A stretch of DNA of 64,000 nt, from assembly GCF_000332195.1 (NCBI RefSeq), contig NZ_KB235922.1, positions 3,755,322 to 3,819,321 of the forward strand, written 5' to 3'. A program made the position numbers and the translations under genes. Below the pieces are notes generated by a model that saw only the letters and a program-made list of their open reading frames with translations, was not told the origin of the DNA and did not search any database. This document shows, in pieces, positions 17,260 through 27,322 of this stretch (its first letter is position 1; each line of letters starts with the position of its first letter). The DNA is from Pleurocapsa sp. PCC 7319 (GTDB taxonomy: Bacteria; Cyanobacteriota; Cyanobacteriia; Cyanobacteriales; Xenococcaceae).

Positions 17260-18000
17260 ATGTCTAAATCAACTACCAGAGTTTGGATCAACGCCAATCC
17301 CAGTTTTAAATATTTTGATGGCAGGGTAGTACGTAATCTTTCTCGGCAAGGGACTCTAGCCTACTGGGAATATTGCCAAAATCAAGATGAGGCAAGCTCT
17401 ATAGATATTGCTTTAAATTTACTACAGGATTATTTGGCAACTATATCAGAACCAGTCGATTTGATTGGTCATGGAACAGGTGGAGTGCTGGGCTTGCTTT
17501 ATACCCGTCTATATCCCCGTAAAGTCAAATCATTAACGTTGATATCTGTGGGTTTTAATCCCGCCACCGATTGGCAAGCTCATTATTACCAAATGCGAAA
17601 ATTATTGCCTTGCAGTCAAGAGAGACTACTGTCACGCATGGTACAAATGATGTTTGGCGTTCAAGATCGAGCAAATACTCTAAATTTAATCAAAGTATTG
17701 CAACAAGATCTTGTTACTGCCCCTAGCCTTCACTCTCTCTATCAGCAATATTCTATTCCTATTGGAGGAGTTTCAGTACCTTTAATGGTGTGTGGGAGTA
17801 AAAACGATGGAATTGTCGATCTTCCTGCACTTAGCAGATGGTCAGAATGTCTTCGTAAAGAAGATCGAATGTTAATCGTACCATTTGGGAATCACTTCCC
17901 CCACTATTTTTTCCCCGAATATACGGCTGAACAGATTTTGCAATTTTGGCAGCATGTTGAACTTTATTCCGGTAATATTTCTCTGGAAGCTATTAAGTAA
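17260..18000 (+). CDS. isiC: IsiC-like alpha/beta hydrolase without nucleophile serine
   Basis: Counted from the ATG at 17260, this 246-residue protein resembles the alpha/beta hydrolase IsiC that follows isiB in other cyanobacteria. A strand-helix pair DLIGHGTGGVLGLLYTRL sits where the nucleophile elbow is expected, but the motif is G-H-G-T-G and the usual serine is replaced by glycine. The rest of the fold is present: VPLMVCGSKNDGIVD carries the acid and VPFGNHFPHYF the histidine region. A longer start at 17158 adds 34 hydrophobic residues and is possible. The role of IsiC is not established in general; loss of the serine suggests non-catalytic binding or a different chemistry. Confidence 0.75.
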   Translation: MSKSTTRVWINANPSFKYFDGRVVRNLSRQGTLAYWEYCQNQDEASSIDIALNLLQDYLATISEPVDLIGHGTGGVLGLLYTRLYPRKVKSLTLISVGFNPATDWQAHYYQMRKLLPCSQERLLSRMVQMMFGVQDRANTLNLIKVLQQDLVTAPSLHSLYQQYSIPIGGVSVPLMVCGSKNDGIVDLPALSRWSECLRKEDRMLIVPFGNHFPHYFFPEYTAEQILQFWQHVELYSGNISLEAIK

Positions 18001-18528
18001 ATGGGCTGAATAACTTGAGTTCGGAGTACTCGCTACGCGTAAACGCTCAAAGAGCGGCTTCTCGTAAGAGCGAAGCTAAGCAACGGAATTCGGAGCTATA
18101 GGTTATAGGTTATGGGTTATGGGTTAGTTCAGAGTTCGGTATTTTGCTTAAGTATGCCAAGTTTTTGATTCTCTTAGATCTCGGAGAAAGTTTTAAGCCA
18201 AGTAACAATTTTCTAAAATAGTTTTCAAGCAACTAGCTTGAGTTTTTCGGTTTAAATGGAAGTTAATCGCTTTGAGCATTTACATTTATCTTCATCTAAC
18301 CACTTTTATAAACCATTAACTTAGCTACGTTAAACCCCGTCCACATTGAAAACTGGAGTTTTGCTGGTTAAATAAAGTTTGAGTTAAAAGAATCAAGAAC
18401 AACTTGTTACTTGCTACTTGTTACTTGTTACTTTCTCGAACAGTTACATTTAAAACTACAGGTTTCAACAGCGTGGTTGGATATGCTGAACTAAATTCAG
18501 CATCCCCCATGCTCAAATTAGATTCGGT
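18001..18528. other. Convergent intergenic region with repeats
   Basis: Between the convergent isiC and dps genes lie GAGTTCGGAG units, a run of GGTTATAGGTTATGGGTTATGG at 18090-18124 and a triple CTTGTTACTTG run near 18408-18432. No gene and no terminator with a T tract were recognised. Confidence 0.55.
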
Positions 18529-19083
18529 TTAGTTAGCTTTATTTCCTACGAAAGCCAAGGTTAAACTGTCGTGAACTAGGAAATGATGTAAGTGATAGGC
18601 TCTTTCTTCGGTTTTGAGCAAGATCTGCTCATAAAGATAACGAGTAGCGCGATCGCCCAAACTTTCGGCTTGAGCAGCTAAACGACGTAACAGCTTAATA
18701 ATTTCTTGTTCTGCTGCCAGATCGTGTTCTACCATCTGACGTTCATTGTAGACTCCATCAGCTTCTGGTTCAAAACAACACAATTCAGCCAATTTGGTAA
18801 AGCTAGCAGCAGGAATTCCTCCCAGACCATTCAGCCTTTCGGCAATATCATGAACATGCCCCTGTACATCTCCGTAACTTTCTTCAAAAAACTCGTGTAA
18901 TGAGTAAAATTCTGAACCTTCTACAACGAAGTGATGCTTTTGATACTGTAAGTACAAACCTTGAAAACTCGCAAGAGCACTATTAAACCCTTCGCATACT
19001 GGTTCTGTGACGCTTTTATCTAGTAATACGGGATTATCTTCTACGTGTCCAAAGGGACGCAACAAATCTTCTGCTACAGACAT
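18529..19083 (-). CDS. dps: Dps family ferritin-like protein (DpsA)
   Basis: The 184-residue protein has the four-helix Dps core. The inter-subunit ferroxidase residues follow the standard spacing: His51 (KHHFVVEG), His63 and Glu67 (SLHEFFEE), then His78 and Glu82 (VHDIAERL). In E. coli Dps the fourth position is Asp78; here it is His, as I recall for a zinc-binding cyanobacterial Dps. By family knowledge it oxidises and stores iron using peroxide and protects DNA. It converges on the iron-stress cluster with 528 bases between, so its control is separate. The C-terminal extension FVGNKAN is short. Confidence 0.92.
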   Translation of the reverse strand: MSVAEDLLRPFGHVEDNPVLLDKSVTEPVCEGFNSALASFQGLYLQYQKHHFVVEGSEFYSLHEFFEESYGDVQGHVHDIAERLNGLGGIPAASFTKLAELCCFEPEADGVYNERQMVEHDLAAEQEIIKLLRRLAAQAESLGDRATRYLYEQILLKTEERAYHLHHFLVHDSLTLAFVGNKAN

Positions 19084-19536
19084 AATGTTTTCATTAAGTT
19101 AAGTTTATTGACAATTTAAACTTAACACGAAAAAGAGTAGAGCGAATACTTTATTTTCATCAGTCTATCACAAAATGAAGTAATTTTTCATTAATTGCAA
19201 AATAAATAATCAATTTATTAAAAAAGATAATCAATAGTTTTAATGATAAATATTCTTATTAAGGGATGAGCTGATATACTACTATTGTTAGCTTAAGTTT
19301 TGAATTCCACAGTAATTTGTAGTTGAGGTGGCAACTCTTACAATAATCTCAAGTCTTTTATAGCAATACTTTAAAGCGAAAATTACTGGTTTGATTTTAT
19401 TTTGAGTCATCAATTTATATTTGTGCCCAATATTCATCTACAAAACCTATGTTACTCGCCAAAAATAGAGTAAATCGAGCTTAATACTTATTGAGAATCA
19501 AGTTAAAAAGTAAAATGTAATAGAAAACTAAGACTC
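19084..19536. other. Upstream region of dps
   Basis: AT-rich DNA with the segment GATAATCAATAGTTTTAATG near 19226-19245, weakly like an iron- or peroxide-regulator box. No gene was recognised. Confidence 0.4.
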
Positions 19537-19695
19537 ATGACAAAAGAAACCGTCCCCAGCAAAAATGCTAAAGTACCTCAATGGCAGTCAGAAAAAATGA
19601 GAATGCTAATCAGCGATCGCTGGCAAGAAATTCAAGAAATAGTCCAAGCCCGAGAAAGCGAACGCCAACAATATAATCGACATTATCGACGTTAG
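19537..19695 (+). CDS. Small charged protein, unknown
   Basis: A 52-residue frame with an ATG start and TAG stop encodes a helix-rich, highly charged peptide: MTKETVPSKNAKVPQWQSEK, then MRMLISDRWQEIQEIVQ and a tail QYNRHYRR. It contains a GCGATCGC site, as coding regions here often do. No homologue was recognised and no Shine-Dalgarno is clear. It lies between dps and the GGDEF-EAL gene; a TTAGCAATTAGCAATTAGC repeat follows. It may be a real small gene, but support is limited to coding appearance. Confidence 0.4.
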   Translation: MTKETVPSKNAKVPQWQSEKMRMLISDRWQEIQEIVQARESERQQYNRHYRR

Positions 19696-19803
19696 AATTA
19701 GTAACGCTTGCAAAGCAATTAGCAATTAGCAATTAGCAATTAGCAATTAGCCATTAGCCATTAGCCATTAGCACTAATCAAATTTGCTATCATTTCCATA
19801 TAA

Positions 19804-21675
19804 TTAGACCCGCAAGGTTTTAGTCTCAATTAAAGACTTAGCCTTGAGTTTAGATATTGGTTTAGAGAATAAAAATCCTTGTCCATATTCACATTGCAAT
19901 TCTAGTAGCTGGTCGCACTGTTGTTCTGTTTCAATACCTTCAGCAATTAAGTCTAGTTCAAAAACTTCCGCCAGTTTAATAACTGTTTTGACTAATTCTA
20001 ATTTACTGCGATCGCTTTCAATGTTTTGCACAAAGGAGCGATCGATTTTTAGGGTATCTACTGGTAAACAATGTAGATGACTCAGAGAAGAATAACCAGT
20101 GCCAAAATCATCCATCGAAAGCTGAATTCCCAAGCTTTTCAGTTGCTCAACCGTATTGAGGACAACATCAACATTCTCCATAACTTCGCTTTCGGTAATT
20201 TCCAATTTGAGACAACGAGGGTTTAAACCGGTTTCTGCCAGAATTTGAGCAATAATATGACCACCATAGGGTTGAGAAAACTGTTGACTAGAAATATTAA
20301 CGCTAATAAATAGAGATTCCGAGCTAGGATATTGTTTTTGCCAAGCTGCCATTTGTTGGCAAGCAGAACGCAAAACCCACCAGCCAATGGGTATTATTAG
20401 TCCTGTATTTTCTGCTAAGGGAATGAAATTGGTAGGAGTAATTAAGCCTTTAATTGGGTGTTGCCAACGGATTAAAGCCTCAAAACCTACTAACTGACGA
20501 TCGACTAACTTAATAATTGGTTGATAGTATAATTCAAACTGTTCTTGTTCGATCGCCTCGCGCAGTTCGTTTTCTGACTGAGACTGTTCAATACTTTGCA
20601 AATATAATGAACGTTCAAAAACTACATGACAAGCTTTACCTTGGGCTTTAGCTTGATTCATAGCAATTTCGGCATTCTGCAATGATTCAACTAGATTGTA
20701 TGATTCATCACCTATTTGCTGAAGGCTACTATGATGATTAGAAGAAATGCCAATACTGGCAGTAATTAAGATTGAATGATCTTCAACTCGAATCGGTAGC
20801 GATAGTTCTTGTTGAATACGACAGGCTACTTCTGAGGGCAGACTGACGTGAGTAAAACCAAATAATAGAATCGCAAACTCGTCACTGCCTAATCTAGCGA
20901 TTAGATCTTGACTTCTCAGACAGGATTGAAGCTTGTGAACAATTTTAACTAATAAACGATCGCCAATTGACTGACCAAAATTGTTATTGACGTTTTTAAA
21001 ATGATCTAGATCCAAAAACAAGACCGCAAACATATAATCTGGATGCGGTTCTAAATGAGATAATTCTGTCAGATGTTGGATAAATAGCTGACGATTGGGC
21101 AATCTTGTGAGTTTATCGTGTTCGGATTCGTAATTAAGCTGATTTTCTATCTGCCTGCGCTCAGTAATATCTGTTTGCGATCCAATTAGACGATTAATTG
21201 AGCCTGAAGCATCACTGACACCAATACATTTACAGTGCATTAAACGATATTCTCCATCTTGATGCAGTAGAGAATATTCCATTTCAAATTGAGGAATTTT
21301 ACCTTGCCGACAGGCGAGTAAATTGCGCTTGAGCTTTTCTATATCCGTGGCATGAACTCTAACAAACCACTCAATGGGATTATTTCTAATTTCTTGTTCC
21401 CGACAACCAACCATTGATTTCCAACGGGAAGAAAAGTAAATCTGATTAGAGCTTAAATTCCAATCCCAAAGACCATCATTAGTTATTTGGGTAGCCAAAG
21501 TATATCTTGTTTCACTATCTTCTAGAGCTTTTAAAAGTTGTTGATCTTTGACAAATTCCACCTCAGTAGCATTGAGAAGATTTTTCTCTTGGTTTAACTC
21601 ATTATCAATTGAAGGAAGAAAAATACCTTCAAATAGATAGTGACCTAAAGATTGTTCTACTAAACCAGATTTCAT
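19804..21675 (-). CDS. PAS-GGDEF-EAL cyclic-di-GMP signalling protein
   Basis: This 623-residue protein has a PAS domain at about residues 55-175 (GLWDWNL, then SQTDITERRQIENQL linker), a GGDEF domain at 180-350 and an EAL domain at 375-615. The diguanylate cyclase motif is RLGSDEF (261-267), so the second Gly is Ser, which may weaken synthesis. The EAL motif at 399-401 and the DDFGTGYSSLSHL and KIDRSFV segments are intact, so phosphodiesterase activity is likely. It is cytoplasmic, with no membrane helix. Its effect would be to lower or tune cyclic-di-GMP. It stands alone, with long gaps on both sides. Confidence 0.93.
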   Translation of the reverse strand: MKSGLVEQSLGHYLFEGIFLPSIDNELNQEKNLLNATEVEFVKDQQLLKALEDSETRYTLATQITNDGLWDWNLSSNQIYFSSRWKSMVGCREQEIRNNPIEWFVRVHATDIEKLKRNLLACRQGKIPQFEMEYSLLHQDGEYRLMHCKCIGVSDASGSINRLIGSQTDITERRQIENQLNYESEHDKLTRLPNRQLFIQHLTELSHLEPHPDYMFAVLFLDLDHFKNVNNNFGQSIGDRLLVKIVHKLQSCLRSQDLIARLGSDEFAILLFGFTHVSLPSEVACRIQQELSLPIRVEDHSILITASIGISSNHHSSLQQIGDESYNLVESLQNAEIAMNQAKAQGKACHVVFERSLYLQSIEQSQSENELREAIEQEQFELYYQPIIKLVDRQLVGFEALIRWQHPIKGLITPTNFIPLAENTGLIIPIGWWVLRSACQQMAAWQKQYPSSESLFISVNISSQQFSQPYGGHIIAQILAETGLNPRCLKLEITESEVMENVDVVLNTVEQLKSLGIQLSMDDFGTGYSSLSHLHCLPVDTLKIDRSFVQNIESDRSKLELVKTVIKLAEVFELDLIAEGIETEQQCDQLLELQCEYGQGFLFSKPISKLKAKSLIETKTLRV

Positions 21676-22368
21676 TAGGATTTCCCATTTTACCTGTCGG
21701 CTGATCGACCCATGATTATAAGAGCAGAATAAACCATTATTTTGCTCTGTACATAAATTCTAGAAGCTTTCCTGTCTAAATTTCAACTTTTTAATATTGT
21801 TTTTAGATTTGTCTCTAGCATCATGTGTATCTTTAAACAAGAGCCTAGTTTGAATCAAAATCTTATGAGAACAAGTATTAAAAACAAAGTTTTTATTTTA
21901 TAAGGTTGTAGCGATTTTTTTTTGCCAATAAATAGTTGCTCAATCTATCAACAGAATTGAACTAACCAAAAAATTACTAACTAATCATACTTCTAATTGG
22001 CACTTTAATACTGACTTATTGTCAAAATAATTATTAGCGATAAAAATGCTAATTAAATTAGGCAAAAGTCTCCTCGATATTAGTTGTTTTGACCTAGTAG
22101 AAACTACGAATTAAATGCTGAGTTACTAATAGCCTAGTGTAGGATACCCCGACCATTATATTCTGGTTTTCCTACCTAACTAGTTATCTAGTTCTCGCTA
22201 CAATTACATTAAATCGACTAATAAAACAGCTAAATACTTGATTTAACTTTAAAAGTGGGCTGTGAGCAAATACAAACCTATAATTTGCTCAAATACATTA
22301 TATTACTGAATATATCATTAAATTACTAATCCTCAAAAAACTTTTTATTTCTTTACTGAGAAGAAAAT
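21676..22368. other. Divergent intergenic region before clpB
   Basis: This region should hold promoters for both the GGDEF-EAL gene and clpB. It is AT-rich. No CIRCE-type inverted repeat, riboswitch or gene was recognised. Confidence 0.5.
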
Positions 22369-24987
22369 ATGCAACCAACCAATCCTCAAAAATTTACCGA
22401 AAAAGCTTGGCAAGCGATCGCCAATGCGCCCAATATTGCCAAACAAAATCAACAACAACAAGTAGAAAGTGAACATCTATTTAAATCGCTGATTGAAGAA
22501 GAAGGATTAGCTAGCAGTATCTTTAATAAAGCTGATGTTAGTGTTCAGCTACTACGCAATAAAGTTGACCAGTTTATTAGCAGTCAACCCAAAGTAAGTA
22601 ACTTAGAGGGTAATGTTTTCCTGGGACGAAGTTTAGATAGTCTATTGGATCGTGCCGAAAAGTACCGTCAGGAATTTGCTGATGATTATATTTCCATCGA
22701 GCATCTAGTCTTAGGTTTTACTCAGGATGAGCGCTGGGGACGTAAACTACTAAAAGATGTCGGTTTAACTGAAAAAAGGCTTAAGGAAATAATCAAACAA
22801 GTGCGCGGTCAACAAAAAGTCACCGATCAAAACCCAGAAGGGAAGTATCAGGCATTAGAAAAGTATGGGCGGGATCTAACTCAACTCGCCAGAGAAGGCA
22901 AACTAGACCCAGTAATCGGACGAGATGAAGAAATTCGTCGTACGATTCAGATTTTATCCCGACGGACAAAAAATAACCCCGTTTTAATTGGTGAACCCGG
23001 AGTAGGCAAGACAGCTATTGTCGAAGGATTAGCCCAAAGGATTATCAATCGAGATGTTCCTGAATCTTTACGCGATCGCAAGTTAGTCGCTTTAGATATG
23101 GGTGCATTAATCGCCGGGGCTAAATTACGCGGTGAATTTGAAGAACGTTTAAAAGCAGTTCTCAAGGAAGTCACAGAATCCGACGGCAATATCATTATGT
23201 TCATTGATGAAATTCATACCGTTGTTGGTGCAGGAGCGGCACAAGGCTCTATGGATGCGGGGAACCTGCTCAAACCGATGTTAGCCAGGGGGCAACTACG
23301 CTGTATTGGAGCGACTACCCTAGATGAGTATCGCAAGTATATTGAGAAAGATGCTGCTCTAGAAAGACGTTTCCAGTCAGTTCTAGTAGATGAACCGAAC
23401 GTAATTGATACCATCTCAATTTTACGAGGACTCAAAGAACGTTACGAAGGACATCATGGTGTCAATATTGCTGATACTGCTTTAGTTGCGGCGGCTACTT
23501 TGTCAAATCGCTATATTAGCGATCGCTTTTTACCCGATAAAGCGATCGACTTAGTGGATGAGGCGGCGGCGAGACTGAAGATGGAGATCACTTCTAAACC
23601 AGAGGAATTAGATGAAGTAGATCGCAAAATTCTGCAACTAGAGATGGAAAGACTATCTTTGGAAAAAGAAGATAATCCTATCTCCAAAGAGAGACTAGAA
23701 AAGCTAGAAAAAGAACTAGCCGATCTCAAAGAAGAACAATCAGAAATTAATGCTCAATGGCAGTCAGAAAAAGAAGTCATTGACCAAATTCGTATCCTTA
23801 AGGACGATATCAACAGTGTAAACCTGGAAATTGAACAGGCAGAAAGAGACTACGATCTCAACCGAGCTGCAGAACTGCGTTACGGTAAACTAGCTCAATT
23901 GCAGGAACAAGTAGTAGAGATTGAGCAAAAACTGGCTGAAAGGCAAACTACAGGTAAATCTCTCCTGCGGGAAGAAGTATTAGAGTCGGATATTGCCGAA
24001 ATTATTTCTAAGTGGACGGGAATACCCCTCAACAAATTAATTGAGTCGGAAAAAGCCAAGTTATTGAACCTGGAATCAGAGTTACATCAACGAGTTATCG
24101 GACAAGAGGAAGCTGTAACCGCTGTTGCTGATGCTATTCAGCGTTCTCGGGCTGGACTAGCCGATCCCCAGCGTCCTACTGCCAGCTTTATTTTCTTAGG
24201 ACCAACTGGGGTAGGTAAAACAGAACTAGCCAAGGCTTTAGCTAAAAGTCTATTTGATACTGAGGAGGCATTAGTCCGCATTGATATGTCGGAATACATG
24301 GAAAAACATTCAGTTTCACGTCTGGTTGGGGCACCTCCAGGGTACGTAGGCTATGACGAAGGTGGACAATTAACCGAATCTATTCGCCGCCGTCCCTACT
24401 CTGTAATTCTGTTTGATGAGGTTGAAAAAGCCCATCCGGATGTCTTTAACATCATGTTGCAAGTCTTAGATGATGGACGATTAACTGATTCTCAAGGACG
24501 TACAGTGGACTTTACTAATACGATCATTATTATGACCAGTAATATTGGTTCTCAGTACATCTTGGATGTAGCCGGAGATGATAGTCAGTACGAAGAGATG
24601 CGATCGCGGGTGATGAATGCCATGCGAGATAATTTCCGTCCTGAATTTCTCAACCGAATTGACGAGATCATTATCTTCCATGCTCTGCTTAAAGAACAGT
24701 TACGCAATATTGTTCAGTTACAGGTTAAAGGTCTCGAACAACGTCTTGAAGATCAAAAACTTGCTTTAAAAATCTCCGAGGCTGGCTTAGATTACCTGGC
24801 TGAATTGGGTTACGATCCTGTGTATGGCGCACGACCTCTCAAACGTGCTATCTCTCGCTATCTGGAAACAGCGATCGCGAAAGGAATATTGCGCGGGGAC
24901 TATAAAGGGGGTGACACTATTTTTGTCGACGAGGAAGATGAAAGATTAACTTTTAAAACCCTTTCGGTTGGGATGTTGACCAAATAA
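22369..24987 (+). CDS. clpB: ClpB ATP-dependent disaggregase
   Basis: The 872-residue protein has all ClpB parts: an N-terminal Clp repeat domain (1-145), a first AAA+ module with Walker A GEPGVGKT at 208-215, a charged coiled-coil middle domain at about 400-530, a second AAA+ module with GPTGVGKT near 611, and a final small domain. It solubilises protein aggregates with the DnaK system in the cytoplasm. The ATG at 22369 has an AGAAGAAAAT context and the N-terminus fits the family. Cyanobacteria carry two clpB genes, and I cannot tell which this is. The next gene is convergent. Confidence 0.97.
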   Translation: MQPTNPQKFTEKAWQAIANAPNIAKQNQQQQVESEHLFKSLIEEEGLASSIFNKADVSVQLLRNKVDQFISSQPKVSNLEGNVFLGRSLDSLLDRAEKYRQEFADDYISIEHLVLGFTQDERWGRKLLKDVGLTEKRLKEIIKQVRGQQKVTDQNPEGKYQALEKYGRDLTQLAREGKLDPVIGRDEEIRRTIQILSRRTKNNPVLIGEPGVGKTAIVEGLAQRIINRDVPESLRDRKLVALDMGALIAGAKLRGEFEERLKAVLKEVTESDGNIIMFIDEIHTVVGAGAAQGSMDAGNLLKPMLARGQLRCIGATTLDEYRKYIEKDAALERRFQSVLVDEPNVIDTISILRGLKERYEGHHGVNIADTALVAAATLSNRYISDRFLPDKAIDLVDEAAARLKMEITSKPEELDEVDRKILQLEMERLSLEKEDNPISKERLEKLEKELADLKEEQSEINAQWQSEKEVIDQIRILKDDINSVNLEIEQAERDYDLNRAAELRYGKLAQLQEQVVEIEQKLAERQTTGKSLLREEVLESDIAEIISKWTGIPLNKLIESEKAKLLNLESELHQRVIGQEEAVTAVADAIQRSRAGLADPQRPTASFIFLGPTGVGKTELAKALAKSLFDTEEALVRIDMSEYMEKHSVSRLVGAPPGYVGYDEGGQLTESIRRRPYSVILFDEVEKAHPDVFNIMLQVLDDGRLTDSQGRTVDFTNTIIIMTSNIGSQYILDVAGDDSQYEEMRSRVMNAMRDNFRPEFLNRIDEIIIFHALLKEQLRNIVQLQVKGLEQRLEDQKLALKISEAGLDYLAELGYDPVYGARPLKRAISRYLETAIAKGILRGDYKGGDTIFVDEEDERLTFKTLSVGMLTK

Positions 24988-25100
24988 GTTAAAGAAACTT
25001 GAGTTCGGAATTGGGAACTCCGTTGCGTTGGGTTCAGCTTTGCCCTTAGACTACCTTCTTGGGTACTCCGAACTCCGAACTCCGAACTAACCTGCACTTC

Positions 25101-26888
25101 CTAGCTATTAAACTCCTGATTAGTAATCCAAGCACATTGATAAGGTTGGAGTATAAATCTATCTCCGATGTCTTCAATAATTTGACCACTAAGAAGATCG
25201 TGCCAGGGGTCAATACAAATGAGGTTAATATCTGAGAGATGAAGTTCTTGAGTGCGATCGCTCAAATTACTAATACAGAAAATACTCTGATCGCGATGTA
25301 TACTTTGCCGCCAAAAAGCAAACAGAGAGCTATTCATGGGATGTAAGGTGTACTGAGTAGCATTAGGATGAAAAGCAGGCTGACGACGGCGAATTTGAAT
25401 GCGCCGTGACATTTCACTCATCACAATTGTTTGGGTTGAGTTGGGGTCATTGAGTTTTGGCTCTAACTCTTCATAACTCCATTTATGACGATTGATCGAT
25501 CGATTACGCCCTGTTTTTGCCACACCAGCATAATCATTAGGAGTTGCTAAGAAACTATGAATATAAAATGCTGGAATTCCCTCTAAAGCCATCATGATAG
25601 TCTGAGAACAAAGAAACCGCTCAATCTGCCACTCGTCTTCACCTTGAGCAGTTCCCTTCAGAGCATCAAACAGAGAAATATTAATTTCATAGGGGCTTTC
25701 TGTGCCATCAGACTTTTGCCTCATGCTAATTTTGCCCCCAAACTGCTCCATCATCCTCAGCATAGTTTCGTATTCATCCTCAGATAACAGCCCTTCTGTG
25801 GGACGTAAACCGATACCATCGTGAGAAGCAGTAAAATTAAAATAGGCGCAACCCATAGGAGCAGGGGGCATACTCATCATCCAAGTTTTTAAATGATCTG
25901 ATTTGCCCTGTAATAAAGCATTGAGAATTAAAGGTGGCAGACTGAAATTATAAATTAGATGCGCCTCATCACGATTGCCAAAATAGCTTAAGTTTTCTCG
26001 ATTAGGCACATTAGTCTCTGTAATAAGAGCAACATCGGGATTTAACATTTGAGTGATTTCCCGAAATAATTTAATTAAAGCATGGGTTTGCGGCAAATGA
26101 ATGCAGGGAGTACCAAGACATTTCCATAAATAGCCAACGGCATCCAGCCTAATATATTTAGTACCTTTTTGAACGTAAAAGAGAATTATTTTGATAACTT
26201 CGAGCAAAACATCTGGATTCGCATAGTTAAGATCTATTTGATCGGGACCAAAAGTAGCCCAAACATTCTTTTTTCCATGAGCAGTATTTACTTTAACCAA
26301 TAATGGTGTACTGCGAGGACGTACTACTGCCGAAAGAGCTACCTGAGGTTCTGCTTCTATGAAATAGTCACATCCTGGTTTAATTCCCTGTTGAAATTGC
26401 TTAAACCAGATACATTCGCTAGAAACATGATTAAGAACCAAATCCGCCATTAAATCAAACTTCTGGGCAATAGCTTCTACATCCTCCCAATCCCCTAGTT
26501 GGGAATCAACCTGCAAATAGTCAATTACGGCAAATCCATCATCAGAACTGTAGGGACAAAAAGGTAAGATATGAATTCCTGTAATAGTTTCTTGTAAATA
26601 CCGAGAAAAACGTTTTAGAGTAACTAATGGTTTTTCATCCTGAGCGCAGATACTATCGCCGTAGGTAATCATGACAACATCGTCCTGACTCCATTTGTCT
26701 AAATTTTCGGTCGCGAAATCATGAAAATGTTCTTGAATTATGGAAAATATTTGCCCTACTAATCTATCAACTGTCTGTCGATCTTCATAAATTTTTCCTA
26801 ACAAAGGCTTGACTCTGAGCGAAAAGCTTTGAAAATTTGTGGTGTTGTGTGTTCGCTGCTCCAGAGTAGAATAATTAAACTTCTGCAT
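25101..26888 (-). CDS. GH13 sucrose-phosphorylase-like enzyme
   Basis: The 595-residue protein belongs to glycoside hydrolase family 13, in the subgroup of sucrose and glucosylglycerate phosphorylases. The barrel motifs are DLVLNHVS (His154), YIRLDAVGY with nucleophile Asp249, ALITETN with acid/base Glu291, and TASHDGIGL with Asp358. The GIHILPFCPYSSDDGFAVID segment near 103-122 is typical of this subgroup. By family it splits a glucoside with phosphate, releasing glucose-1-phosphate; glucosylglycerate or sucrose is possible and the sequence alone does not decide. Glucose-6-phosphate isomerase lies next on the same strand, 434 bases upstream. It converges with clpB. Confidence 0.88.
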   Translation of the reverse strand: MQKFNYSTLEQRTHNTTNFQSFSLRVKPLLGKIYEDRQTVDRLVGQIFSIIQEHFHDFATENLDKWSQDDVVMITYGDSICAQDEKPLVTLKRFSRYLQETITGIHILPFCPYSSDDGFAVIDYLQVDSQLGDWEDVEAIAQKFDLMADLVLNHVSSECIWFKQFQQGIKPGCDYFIEAEPQVALSAVVRPRSTPLLVKVNTAHGKKNVWATFGPDQIDLNYANPDVLLEVIKIILFYVQKGTKYIRLDAVGYLWKCLGTPCIHLPQTHALIKLFREITQMLNPDVALITETNVPNRENLSYFGNRDEAHLIYNFSLPPLILNALLQGKSDHLKTWMMSMPPAPMGCAYFNFTASHDGIGLRPTEGLLSEDEYETMLRMMEQFGGKISMRQKSDGTESPYEINISLFDALKGTAQGEDEWQIERFLCSQTIMMALEGIPAFYIHSFLATPNDYAGVAKTGRNRSINRHKWSYEELEPKLNDPNSTQTIVMSEMSRRIQIRRRQPAFHPNATQYTLHPMNSSLFAFWRQSIHRDQSIFCISNLSDRTQELHLSDINLICIDPWHDLLSGQIIEDIGDRFILQPYQCAWITNQEFNS

Positions 26889-27322
26889 CGGTTTTTCCCC
26901 TATAAATTTAAACTTTATAGAAGTAGGTAATCAGAATTTACCCCGGAATAATGTTCTACAAGAGCTTTTTAGCGAATTTTAGCGATTTTTTTTAAAGCTT
27001 TTTTAAAGCTATTAGCTTTCAGCTTCTTGATGCAGCTTAAAGACAATAGGGAACAGGGAACAGGGAACAGTTTGGAAGAGGATTTAAACTTCTCCCAAAC
27101 GCCTTCCGGCTTAAAAAACGACAAAGGCGACGGTTCGCCGCATGTGTTCAGACCAAAGCAACGGGGAACGGGCAATGGAGGTGTTATCTTCTCCGTTGCC
27201 GATTGCCTCTTCCCTGTTCCCTCCAAGGCAACAGCCTCGGTTAAATCAGTTGGGGTCGAAAACCCATGATTATTGAAGCTTATAGCTTATAGCCTATAGC
27301 TTATAGCTGGAGCTTTGCTCCT
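26889..27322. repeat. Intergenic repeat tract
   Basis: This stretch is made of small repeats: three GGGAACA units at 27049-27070, an inverted GGCGA/TCGCC hairpin near 27127, a GTTCCCT/AGGGAAC-type mirror near 27208-27220, and ATTAGCTTTCAGC/AGCTTATAGC units at both ends. Frames that cross it have repeat-like composition and are not genes. Confidence 0.6.

Noticed and set aside
27027-27269. An 80-residue frame after the GH13 gene
   Set aside because: It is built from GGGAACA and GGCGA repeats and reads through them in any frame.
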